Of a stretch of DNA of 64,000 nt, positions 9,503 to 17,022 are shown piece after piece; within the stretch, counting starts at the first letter, position 1; each line of letters begins with the position of its first letter. Under the pieces are notes generated by a model, which worked only from the letters and a program-made list of their open reading frames with translations, searched no databases and was not told the DNA's origin. Origin of the DNA: JAKFWF01 sp041745515 (GTDB lineage Bacteria; Pseudomonadota; Alphaproteobacteria; Rhizobiales; Hyphomicrobiaceae); assembly GCA_041745515.1 (NCBI GenBank), contig JBGTIU010000202.1, forward strand, positions 1 through 64,000, in the 5' to 3' direction. The translations under genes were made by a program, and so were the position numbers.

Positions 9503-9901
9503 GTGAACAAGAAAATGACCATCTGGGGGGCGGGCCTGGCGGTCGCAACCGCTTCGCTCTGTCTGTTCGTCACGACCGCCGGCGCGCAGTTGTCGCCGGC
9601 GCCGAAAGCACAGACGACGCCTGCCGCTCCTGCCGCCAAGGCGCCTACACCCGCCACCAAGGCACCAGTCGAGAAGAAGGCGGCGTCGGTTTGCAAGGGT
9701 CTGGATGAAGCGGCCTGCAAGGCGAACACTGAATGCTCCTACATCGTTCCGACGAAGGCCAATAAAGCTACGGGCAAGGTGCAATCCGCATATTGCAAGA
9801 AATCCAGTCCACCGCCAAAGGGCAAGAAGGCAGAGGCAAAGGCTCCAGCAACTGCCGCGCCAAAAGCTCCGCCAGCGCCGCCCGCTGCAAAAAAACCATA
9901 A
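9503..9901 (+). CDS. Small exported Ala/Pro/Lys-rich protein with a four-cysteine core
   Basis: A signal peptide (MTIWGAGLAVATASLCLFV) is followed by an Ala/Pro/Thr linker, a core with four cysteines spaced as C-x7-C-x5-C-x18-C (CKGLDEAACKANTEC, then YCKKS), and an Ala/Pro/Lys tail. The GTG at 9503 is 9 bases after a TGGAG box; the ATG at 9494 is in frame but has no spacing. No function recognised; two disulfides in the periplasm are likely. Only a 206-base gap separates it from the aryl-CoA cluster. Confidence 0.6.
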   Translation: MNKKMTIWGAGLAVATASLCLFVTTAGAQLSPAPKAQTTPAAPAAKAPTPATKAPVEKKAASVCKGLDEAACKANTECSYIVPTKANKATGKVQSAYCKKSSPPPKGKKAEAKAPATAAPKAPPAPPAAKKP

Positions 9902-10107
9902 CGATCTCTGCAGCGACACTTGCCGACCGATCGGAAGCAGGCTGCGGCGTCGACAGACGCCTGGCCTGTTTTCGTTTCTGAGCGAGAAGCTCCTTCAGCC
10001 CCAAAGCTCTTCTTGCATTTAATATTTCATACCTAAATATTTAAGCTTGAAATATGCCCAGTACAGCATAAAGTTGCCGGCATCTTAACCGGGCATGGAG
10101 CCGCTGA

Positions 10108-12411
10108 ATGCGCATTGCCTGCGTTGGTGGCGGTCCCGCAGGGCTATATTTTGCCATCAGCATGAAGCTGCACGACGCATCGCACGATATCGTCGTGATC
10201 GAGCGCAATCTGGCCAATGACACGTTCGGCTGGGGCGTGGTGTTGTCCGACGAGACCCTGTTCAACCTGAGCGCCAATGATGCCGACAGCGCCGACAAGA
10301 TCCGACGCGATTTTATCTATTGGGATGATGTCGCGGTGCATAAACGCGGCACCGTCATGCGGTCGGGAGGTCACGGGTTCTGCGGCATCGGCCGTCGGCG
10401 GTTGCTGCAAATACTCCAGGACCGCGCGCATTCGCTGGGCATAGGGCTTGAGTTCGATACGGAGGTCGACAATCTCGACGCGTACCGTTCCCATGACCTC
10501 GTTCTGGCGGCCGATGGAGTGAATTCCAAAGTGCGCGACCGCTACGCGGACGTGTTCAAGCCCGATATCGACGTGCGTGCGAGCAAATACATCTGGCTCG
10601 GCACCAACCAGAAATTCGAAAACGCATTCACATTCATTTTCGAAGAGCGGCCCGAGGGATGGATCTGGGCGCATGCCTACGAGTTCGATCGCGATACCGC
10701 GACTTTCATCATCGAATGCTCCGAGGCGACGTGGCGACGTTTCGGGTTCGACCAGATGGATCAAGGCGAAACCCTCGCAGCGTGCGAGAGAATTTTCGCC
10801 AACCGGCTCGGAGGCCACCGGTTGCTGACCAATGCGCGTCACGCGAGGGGCTCGGCGTGGCTGAATTTCAATCGTGTCCTGTGCGATAGGTGGTCGCATG
10901 GCAACATCGTTCTGATGGGCGACGCCGCCGCCACCGCGCATTTCTCGATCGGTTCCGGGACCAAGCTCGCACTTGAAAGCGCGATCTCGCTGGCGGGCTT
11001 CCTGCATAGTGAACCGACGCGAGCGGCAGCCGTCGCGCGCTATGAGCGGGACCGTCGGACTGAAGTCTTGAAATTGCAGAGCGCCGCCCGCAACTCGACT
11101 GAGTGGTTCGAGAACATCGAACGCTATCTGCTGCTTGATCCCGTGCAGTTCAACTATGCGCTGCTGACACGTTCGCAACGGATCGGCCACGAGAACCTGC
11201 GCGCCCGCGACCGCACATGGACGGCGAACGCCGAAACCTGGTTCGAGCATACGGCGACGGGTGAAATGCCTGCGGCGACGCGTCCGCCTATGTTCACGCC
11301 CTTCCGATTGCGCGGGCTCGAGCTCGCCAATCGCATCGTGGTATCGCCGATGGCACAGTACCGCGCGATCGAGGGCGCGCCGACGGACTGGCATTTCGTG
11401 CACTATGCCGAGCGCGCGAAGGGCGGCGCCGGCCTCGTCGTCACCGAGATGACCTGCGTTTCTCCCGAAGGGCGGATCACACCGAGCTGCACCGGCATTT
11501 ATGCGCCGGAACACGAGGCGGCGTGGCGGCGCATCGTCGAATTCATCCACGTTGAGACCGACGCCAAAGTTGCCATTCAGCTCGGCCATTCGGGTCCGAA
11601 GGGCTCGACCCAGCTCGGCTGGGAAACGATGGATGCGCCACTTGAAGCGGACAATTGGGAAGTGATGGCGCCGTACCCGGTGGCCTGGTCGCCGGTCAAT
11701 CAGGTCCCCCGCGCAATGACGCGCACCGACATGGACCAGGTGCGCAACGAATTTGTCCGCGCCACGCACATGGCCGACCGTGCCGGCTTCGACATGCTCG
11801 AGCTGCACTATGCGCACGGGTACTTGTTGTCGGCTTTCATTACTCCGCTGACCAACCGGCGCACCGACAACTATGGCGGCGGGCTGGAGAACCGCATGCG
11901 CTTTCCACTCGAAGTGTTCCGCGATGTCCGCGCCGCATGGCCGGCCGCCAAGCCGATCTCGGTGCGCATTTCGGCCAATGACTGGGTTGGTGTGGAGGGG
12001 ATTACGCCGCACGATGCGGTCGATATTGTTCGCATGCTCAAGTCGGCGGGTGTCGATATCGTCGACGTGTCTGCCGGACAAACGTCGATCAGGGCGCAGC
12101 CTGTCTATGGCCGCATGTTTCAGACGCCGTTCTCCGACCGCATCCGCAACGAGGTCGGCATTGCCACCATGGCGGTCGGCAACATCTACGAGGCCGACCA
12201 CGTCAATTCGATCCTGATGGCCGGGCGCGCCGATCTGTGCTGCCTCGCGCGCCCGCATCTGGCTAACCCGTACTGGACACTGCATGCCGCCGCCGAGCTG
12301 GGCTACTCGAAACAGGGTTGGCCGAAACCTTATTATGCCGGGCGCGATCAGCTTAACCGACTGAAGGGCCGCATCGATCATGGCACTGGACCCGACGGAG
12401 GGTTGGTGTGA
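10108..12411 (+). CDS. Two-domain flavoprotein: aryl-CoA 5-hydroxylase (salicylyl-CoA / 2-aminobenzoyl-CoA type) fused to an OYE-like reductase
   Basis: Residues 1 to about 385 form a class A flavin monooxygenase: dinucleotide fold GGGPAG at 7-12 and the second FAD motif GDAAATAHFS near 270. Residues from about 394 are an old-yellow-enzyme-type FMN barrel (PFRLRGLELANRIVVSPM; HYAHGYLLSAFITPLTNRR with His567 and His570; NYGGGLENR). This fusion is the hallmark of 2-aminobenzoyl-CoA monooxygenase/reductase and salicylyl-CoA 5-hydroxylase, which hydroxylate the CoA-bound ring and, in the former, also reduce it. ATG 10108 follows a GGAG box. It is the first gene of the cluster, and the neighbouring CoA ligase, dehydrogenase and hydratase fit the route. 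Confidence 0.92.
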   Translation: MRIACVGGGPAGLYFAISMKLHDASHDIVVIERNLANDTFGWGVVLSDETLFNLSANDADSADKIRRDFIYWDDVAVHKRGTVMRSGGHGFCGIGRRRLLQILQDRAHSLGIGLEFDTEVDNLDAYRSHDLVLAADGVNSKVRDRYADVFKPDIDVRASKYIWLGTNQKFENAFTFIFEERPEGWIWAHAYEFDRDTATFIIECSEATWRRFGFDQMDQGETLAACERIFANRLGGHRLLTNARHARGSAWLNFNRVLCDRWSHGNIVLMGDAAATAHFSIGSGTKLALESAISLAGFLHSEPTRAAAVARYERDRRTEVLKLQSAARNSTEWFENIERYLLLDPVQFNYALLTRSQRIGHENLRARDRTWTANAETWFEHTATGEMPAATRPPMFTPFRLRGLELANRIVVSPMAQYRAIEGAPTDWHFVHYAERAKGGAGLVVTEMTCVSPEGRITPSCTGIYAPEHEAAWRRIVEFIHVETDAKVAIQLGHSGPKGSTQLGWETMDAPLEADNWEVMAPYPVAWSPVNQVPRAMTRTDMDQVRNEFVRATHMADRAGFDMLELHYAHGYLLSAFITPLTNRRTDNYGGGLENRMRFPLEVFRDVRAAWPAAKPISVRISANDWVGVEGITPHDAVDIVRMLKSAGVDIVDVSAGQTSIRAQPVYGRMFQTPFSDRIRNEVGIATMAVGNIYEADHVNSILMAGRADLCCLARPHLANPYWTLHAAAELGYSKQGWPKPYYAGRDQLNRLKGRIDHGTGPDGGLV

Positions 12412-12457
12412 TGGCGTCGTTCGGCACTACAGTGGCGGTCATTGGACGGGTTGGACT

Positions 12458-12949
12458 ATGACCGTTCGCGCCGAGCGTCAGCGCAAGATCATGTCGATCA
12501 CGACTGCTAAGTTGAAGCTGCGTCTTTGGCTGCGGCTGCTGCGCGCATCGCGTGCTGTCGAGGCAAATCTGCGAGAGCGGTTGCGGCTTGAATTCAGTGT
12601 CACGCTGCCGCAATTTGATGTGCTCGCGGCATTGTCGCGCAAACAGACCGGCATGACCATGTCCGAGTTGTCGCGCTACCTGATGGTATCGAACGGCAAC
12701 GTGACCGGCATCATTGATCGGCTGGTGGCGGATCGCATGGTGATCCGCACCACAAAGCAGGGCGACCGCCGGACGACCTTCGTACGCATGACGCGCGAGG
12801 GCGCGGCGCGGTTCGTGATCATGGCGCGAGCGCACGAGACCTGGGTGGCGGCCATGCTGTCCGGACTAAGCCTTTCGGAAGCCGATCAAATGATCGATTT
12901 GCTAACCTCGGTGGAACCCGACAAGCACCATGAAGGATTCCATGCATGA
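12458..12949 (+). CDS. MarR-family transcriptional regulator
   Basis: Winged-helix regulator of 163 residues from ATG 12458 (an ATG at 12491 is an alternative start). The helix-turn-helix core is MTMSELSRYLMVSNGNVTGI and the wing is RTTKQGDRRTTFVRMTREG, both typical of MarR proteins; helices on either side form the dimer. It lies inside the cluster and its stop overlaps the start of the hydratase gene (ATGA). By analogy with such loci it may repress the cluster until an aryl-CoA or the free acid binds. No operator was identified. Confidence 0.85.
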   Translation: MTVRAERQRKIMSITTAKLKLRLWLRLLRASRAVEANLRERLRLEFSVTLPQFDVLAALSRKQTGMTMSELSRYLMVSNGNVTGIIDRLVADRMVIRTTKQGDRRTTFVRMTREGAARFVIMARAHETWVAAMLSGLSLSEADQMIDLLTSVEPDKHHEGFHA

Positions 12950-13755
12950 GTTTGCAATACTTGAAACCAAAGCATTTCAAATGGCGGATGGATGGAAACG
13001 TTGCGGTCGTCTCTCTCGCGCGGCCCGAGCGCAAGAACCCATTGACGTTCGAAAGCTATGCCGAGCTTCGTGACACCTTCCGGGCGCTGACCGACTGCGA
13101 TGAGGTGAAGTCCGTCGTTATTGCTTCGAACGGCGGCAATTTCTGCTCGGGCGGCGACGTGCACGAGATCATCGGGCCGCTGATCGACCGGGATATGAAA
13201 GGGCTGCTCGCTTTCACGCGGATGACCGGCGATCTGGTCAAAGCCATCCGCGCCTGCCCGCAGCCGGTCATCGCCGCGGTCGACGGCGTATGTGTTGGTG
13301 CGGGAGCCATGATCGCGCTGTTCTCCGATCTGCGGATCGGTACGACCGGCGCCAAGACCGCGTTCCTGTTCACGCGGGTCGGACTTGCCGGCTGTGACAT
13401 GGGCGCGTGCGCAATGCTGCCGCGCGTAATCGGGCAGGGGCGCGCGGCGGAACTGTTGTTCAGCGGGCGCACAATGTCCGCCGAAGAGGGCGAGCGATGG
13501 GGGTTCTTCAATCGTCTGGTTGGTGCCGACACGCTTGAAGCCGATGCAATCGCGACCGCGCATCGTCTGGCAGAGGGCCCAACGTTCGGCCACATGATGA
13601 CCAAGACAATGCTCAACCAGGAATGGTCGATGACCCTCGATCAGGCGCTGGAGGCCGAGGCGCAAGCGCAGGCGATTTGCATGCAGACGCGGGATTTTAA
13701 GCGGGCCTACGGCGCCTTCATCGCCAAGCAGAAGCCGTTGTTCGCCGGAGACTGA
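12946..13755 (+). CDS. Enoyl-CoA hydratase/isomerase (crotonase) family protein
   Basis: Crotonase fold of 269 residues. The first oxyanion-hole segment is NGGNFCSGGDVHEI (from residue 62) and the second is GVCVGAGAMIALFSDLRI. The segment FTRVGLAGCDMGACAMLPR lacks the first catalytic Glu found in classic hydratases, while the second, in RAAELL, is kept. That suggests hydration, isomerisation or ring opening of an unusual CoA ester. It starts inside the stop of the MarR gene (ATGA) and is followed 3 bases later by the dehydrogenase gene, so the three are co-translated. A role after the flavin hydroxylase in ring cleavage or later beta-oxidation is inferred. Confidence 0.85.
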   Translation: MSLQYLKPKHFKWRMDGNVAVVSLARPERKNPLTFESYAELRDTFRALTDCDEVKSVVIASNGGNFCSGGDVHEIIGPLIDRDMKGLLAFTRMTGDLVKAIRACPQPVIAAVDGVCVGAGAMIALFSDLRIGTTGAKTAFLFTRVGLAGCDMGACAMLPRVIGQGRAAELLFSGRTMSAEEGERWGFFNRLVGADTLEADAIATAHRLAEGPTFGHMMTKTMLNQEWSMTLDQALEAEAQAQAICMQTRDFKRAYGAFIAKQKPLFAGD

Positions 13756-13758
13756 CCG

Positions 13759-14916
13759 ATGAGCGACCGGAGTTTTTTGTCGTGGCCATTCTTCGAGGAT
13801 CGGCATCGTGTGCTTGTCGATCGGCTGGAGGCCTGGGCAGTGCAGAAGCTCGGCGATGTTGGCCACGACGATGTCGACGCCACCTGCCGCCGGCTGATCG
13901 CAGAACTGGGGCAGGCGGGTTGGCTCGAGCACACAGCGCCCGATCCCGCCGATCCCGCGTCGAAACTCGACGTGAGGACGCTTGCGCTGATCCGCGAGAC
14001 CCTGGCCCGGCACGCCGGCCTCTCGGATTTCGCGTTCGCGATGCAGGGACTGGGCGCGGGCCCGATTTCCTTGTTCGGAACGGCGGATCAGCGCCGGTAC
14101 TGGCTGCCGCTCACGCGCAGCGGCCGGGCGATTGCCGCGTTCGCGCTATCAGAGCCGGCGTCGGGCTCCGACGTCGCCAACATCTCGACGACCGCCCGTG
14201 TAACTGACGACGGCTATGTCCTCGACGGCGAGAAGACATGGATCTCCAACGGAGGCATCGCCGATCTCTACGTCGTTTTCGCTCGCACAGGTGAGGCGCC
14301 AGGTGCGAAAGGGCTATCCGCATTCATCGTACCGGCGAAAACGCCCGGTCTCACCATTGCGGAACGCATCGATGTGATCGCGCCACATCCCCTGGCGCGC
14401 ATTACCTTCAGCGACTGCCGCATCCCACCAGCATCGTTGATCGGCCGGCAGGGCGGTGGCTTTGCCATCGCTATGGCGACGCTCGACGTATTCCGCCCGA
14501 CCGTCGGTGCGGCGGCGCTCGGGTTCGGACGCCGGGCGCTGGACGAAACGGTCGCCAGAGCGACGCAGCGTCGGCTTTTCGGCGCACCGCTCAGCAAATT
14601 GCAGATGGTGCAGGGCCATGTCGCTGACATGGCGCTAGCGATCGATGCCGCGGCATTGCTCGTCTATCGAGCCGCTTGGGCCAAGGACATGGGTGCTGCC
14701 CGCATCACGCGCGAAGCGGCGATGGCCAAGCTCTACGCCACCGAAATTGCCCAGCAAATCATCGATCAGGCGGTGCAGGTCCACGGTGGCGACGGCGTGC
14801 GGTCCGGCCACCCGGTCGAAACGCTTTACCGGGAGATCAGAGCACTCAGGATCTATGAGGGAGCCTCCGATGTTCAAAAAGTGGTTATCGCGCGCGCAGT
14901 TCTCGACGGCGTCTAA
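13759..14916 (+). CDS. Acyl-CoA dehydrogenase
   Basis: FAD-dependent alpha,beta-dehydrogenation of a CoA ester. The usual order is seen: helical N-terminus (LALIRETLARHAGLSDFAF), the FAD/substrate strand motif FALSEPASGSDVANISTTA, DGEKTWISNGG, and the C-terminal helical domain with QVHGGDGVRSGHPVETLYRE and IRALRIYEGASDVQ, where the catalytic base and the FAD-binding segment lie. Length 385 residues is normal. Within this cluster it probably oxidises an intermediate after ring reduction. The downstream ligase gene appears to start within its last 47 bases. Confidence 0.92.
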   Translation: MSDRSFLSWPFFEDRHRVLVDRLEAWAVQKLGDVGHDDVDATCRRLIAELGQAGWLEHTAPDPADPASKLDVRTLALIRETLARHAGLSDFAFAMQGLGAGPISLFGTADQRRYWLPLTRSGRAIAAFALSEPASGSDVANISTTARVTDDGYVLDGEKTWISNGGIADLYVVFARTGEAPGAKGLSAFIVPAKTPGLTIAERIDVIAPHPLARITFSDCRIPPASLIGRQGGGFAIAMATLDVFRPTVGAAALGFGRRALDETVARATQRRLFGAPLSKLQMVQGHVADMALAIDAAALLVYRAAWAKDMGAARITREAAMAKLYATEIAQQIIDQAVQVHGGDGVRSGHPVETLYREIRALRIYEGASDVQKVVIARAVLDGV

Positions 14917-16567
14917 CCCGGCCAAGGAGCGTGCATGCCTCGGACCTAGTGCGCACGTCGACACGTTTGCGCGTGACCATCTGCCGCCTCGCGAACTGTG
15001 GCCGGAATTGCTGCTCGACCGCCCCGAGTTTCAGTATCCAGATTTCCTGAACGCCGCGGTCGAGCTTACCGATGCAATCGTCGCGCGAGGCCTCGGTGAC
15101 AATGTTGCGCTGATCGGCAACGGCCGCCGCCGCACGTACAAGGAGCTTTCAGATTGGACCAACCGCCTCGCCCACGCGCTCGTCGAGAACTACGGCGTCA
15201 AGCCGGGCAACCGCGTGCTGATCCGTTCCGGCAACAATCCGGCGATGGTGGCGGCGTGGTTGGCGGCGACCAAAGCCGGTGCCGTGGTCGTAAACACGAT
15301 GTCGATGCTGCGCGCCGGCGAGCTGACCAAGATCGTCGACAAAGCTGAAATCGCCCTCGCGCTTTGCGACAGCCGCATGGCCGATGAGATCAACGCGTGC
15401 GCTAAGGACAGTCTGTTCCTGAAAACCGTCGTCTGCTTCGATGGCACGTCCAACCACGATGCCGAGCTCGATCGGGTGGCGCTCGACAAGCCGGTGAAGT
15501 TCAATGCAGTGAGGACCGGCCGGGACGATGTGGCACTGCTGGGGTTCACTTCGGGCACCACGGGCGAGCCCAAAGCCACGATGCACTTCCATCGCGACCT
15601 GCTGATCATTGCCGATGGCTACGCTCGCGAAGTGCTGGCCGTCACGCCTGACGACGTGTTCGTTGGTTCGCCGCCTTTGGCATTTACTTTCGGGCTCGGC
15701 GGCTTGGCGATCTTTCCGCTCCGGTTCGGCGCGACGGCAACGCTGCTTGAGAACGCCGCGCCGCCGAACATGATCTCGATCATCGAAACCTACAAGGCGA
15801 CGATCAGTTTCACCGCGCCTACGGCCTACCGCGCGATGATGGCGGCGATGGACAAGGGCGCCGATCTGTCCTCGCTCAGGATCGCGGTTTCGGCCGGCGA
15901 GACGCTGTCCGCGCCCGTATTCGAGGAATGGACGCGCAAGACCGGCGTGCCGATTCTCGACGGCATCGGCGCCACCGAGCTGCTGCACATCTTCATCTCG
16001 AACCGCGTCGGCGACGCCAAGGCCGGCGCCACGGGGCGCACGGTCTCGGGCTATGAAGCCAAGGTGGTCGATGACGAAATGCGGGAGGTTGCTGTCGGTG
16101 TCGTCGGACGTCTTGCCGTACGTGGGCCCACCGGTTGCCGCTACCTCAGCGACGAACGCCAGTGCAATTATGTTCGCGACGGGTGGAACCTGACCGGCGA
16201 CAGCTTTAGCCGCGACGCCGACGGTGTGTTCCATTTCGCCGCCCGATCCGACGATATGATCATCTCGGCCGGCTACAACATCGCCGGTCCGGAAGTGGAG
16301 GCGGCATTGCTGTCCCACCCGGAGGTCGCCGAATGCGCGGTGATCGCGGCGCCGGACACGGAGCGCGGTCAGATCGTCGAGGCCTACGTCGTCCTGAAGC
16401 CGGCGATCGTCGGCGACGAGGACTGCGCAAAGCGGCTGCAGGACCATGTCAAAGCAGCGATTGCTCCATACAAGTACCCGCGTTCGGTGAAATTCATCGA
16501 CGCGTTGCCGAAGACTGCAACGGGCAAGCTGCAGAGGTTCAAGCTGCGGGAAAACCAACCGCATTAG
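14870..16567 (+). CDS. Benzoate-CoA ligase family protein (probable 2-aminobenzoate-CoA ligase)
   Basis: AMP-forming acyl/aryl-CoA synthetase. Motifs: the nucleotide loop GFTSGTTGEPKATMHFH, then DGIGATELLHIF, the hinge DDMIISAGYNIAGPEVEA and the adenylation lysine in LPKTATGKLQRF. Over its length it resembles benzoate- and 2-aminobenzoate-CoA ligases more than fatty-acyl ligases. It would make the CoA ester that feeds the flavin hydroxylase. The start is a problem: ATG 14870, with a GAGGGAG box, overlaps the dehydrogenase gene and adds 23 odd residues before CLGPSAHVDTFARD. A better-placed ATG at 14935, with AAGGAG, is out of frame by one base. Confidence 0.88.
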   Translation: MFKKWLSRAQFSTASNPAKERACLGPSAHVDTFARDHLPPRELWPELLLDRPEFQYPDFLNAAVELTDAIVARGLGDNVALIGNGRRRTYKELSDWTNRLAHALVENYGVKPGNRVLIRSGNNPAMVAAWLAATKAGAVVVNTMSMLRAGELTKIVDKAEIALALCDSRMADEINACAKDSLFLKTVVCFDGTSNHDAELDRVALDKPVKFNAVRTGRDDVALLGFTSGTTGEPKATMHFHRDLLIIADGYAREVLAVTPDDVFVGSPPLAFTFGLGGLAIFPLRFGATATLLENAAPPNMISIIETYKATISFTAPTAYRAMMAAMDKGADLSSLRIAVSAGETLSAPVFEEWTRKTGVPILDGIGATELLHIFISNRVGDAKAGATGRTVSGYEAKVVDDEMREVAVGVVGRLAVRGPTGCRYLSDERQCNYVRDGWNLTGDSFSRDADGVFHFAARSDDMIISAGYNIAGPEVEAALLSHPEVAECAVIAAPDTERGQIVEAYVVLKPAIVGDEDCAKRLQDHVKAAIAPYKYPRSVKFIDALPKTATGKLQRFKLRENQPH

Positions 16568-16593
16568 GCTCCAGTTACCGAGGAAAACAAAAG

Positions 16594-16998
16594 ATGGCCG
16601 CACCGAACCAACAGCACCTGCATCCCAATTCCTGGGCGCCGGCCAACGGCTATGTTAACGGCATTGCCGCGGAGGGCCGGCAGATTTTCATCGCGGGGCA
16701 GATCGGCTGGAACGGTGACCAGCAGTTTGCCAGCGACGATTTCGTCGCGCAGATCGAGCAGGCTCTGCGCAACGTCGTCGAGGTGCTCGCGGTGGCAAAT
16801 GCTCGCCCCGAGCATCTGGTGCGCCTGACGTGGTACATCATCGACAAGCGCGAGTACCTTGCACGGCTGAAGGAGGTCGGCGCCGCCTACCAGCGTGTGC
16901 TGGGCAAGCATTTTCCGGCGATGACCATGGTGCAGGTCGTGGCCCTGATCGAGGACCGGGCGAAGGTCGAGATCGAGGCGACGGCGGTAGTGGGGTGA
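16594..16998 (+). CDS. RidA/YjgF family protein
   Basis: A 134-residue RidA-like trimeric enzyme; the signature region is IFIAGQIGWNGDQQFASDDF, followed by FVAQIEQALRNVVEVLAVAN and VRLTWYIIDK. Classic RidA hydrolyses reactive enamines and imines; the family-defining Arg near the C-terminus is not in the usual context here, so it may be another subgroup. Its place at the end of a 2-aminobenzoyl-CoA-type cluster makes sense, since loss of the amino group can pass through an imine. The start at ATG 16594 follows a GAGG box. It is convergent with pccB, 24 bases away. Confidence 0.87.
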   Translation: MAAPNQQHLHPNSWAPANGYVNGIAAEGRQIFIAGQIGWNGDQQFASDDFVAQIEQALRNVVEVLAVANARPEHLVRLTWYIIDKREYLARLKEVGAAYQRVLGKHFPAMTMVQVVALIEDRAKVEIEATAVVG

Positions 16999-17022
16999 TT
17001 CAGCGGTTCACGCGCCAAGTTC

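Noticed and set aside
10144..12381. Long open frame of 745 codons on the minus strand
   Set aside because: It lies wholly antisense to the two-domain flavoprotein, is Arg/His/Val/Gln-rich with no family likeness, and is a by-product of high-GC codon use.
15149..16603. Minus-strand open frame of 484 codons opposite the aryl-CoA ligase
   Set aside because: Antisense shadow with His/Arg/Gly-rich composition and no recognisable motif; the plus-strand ligase has all motifs.
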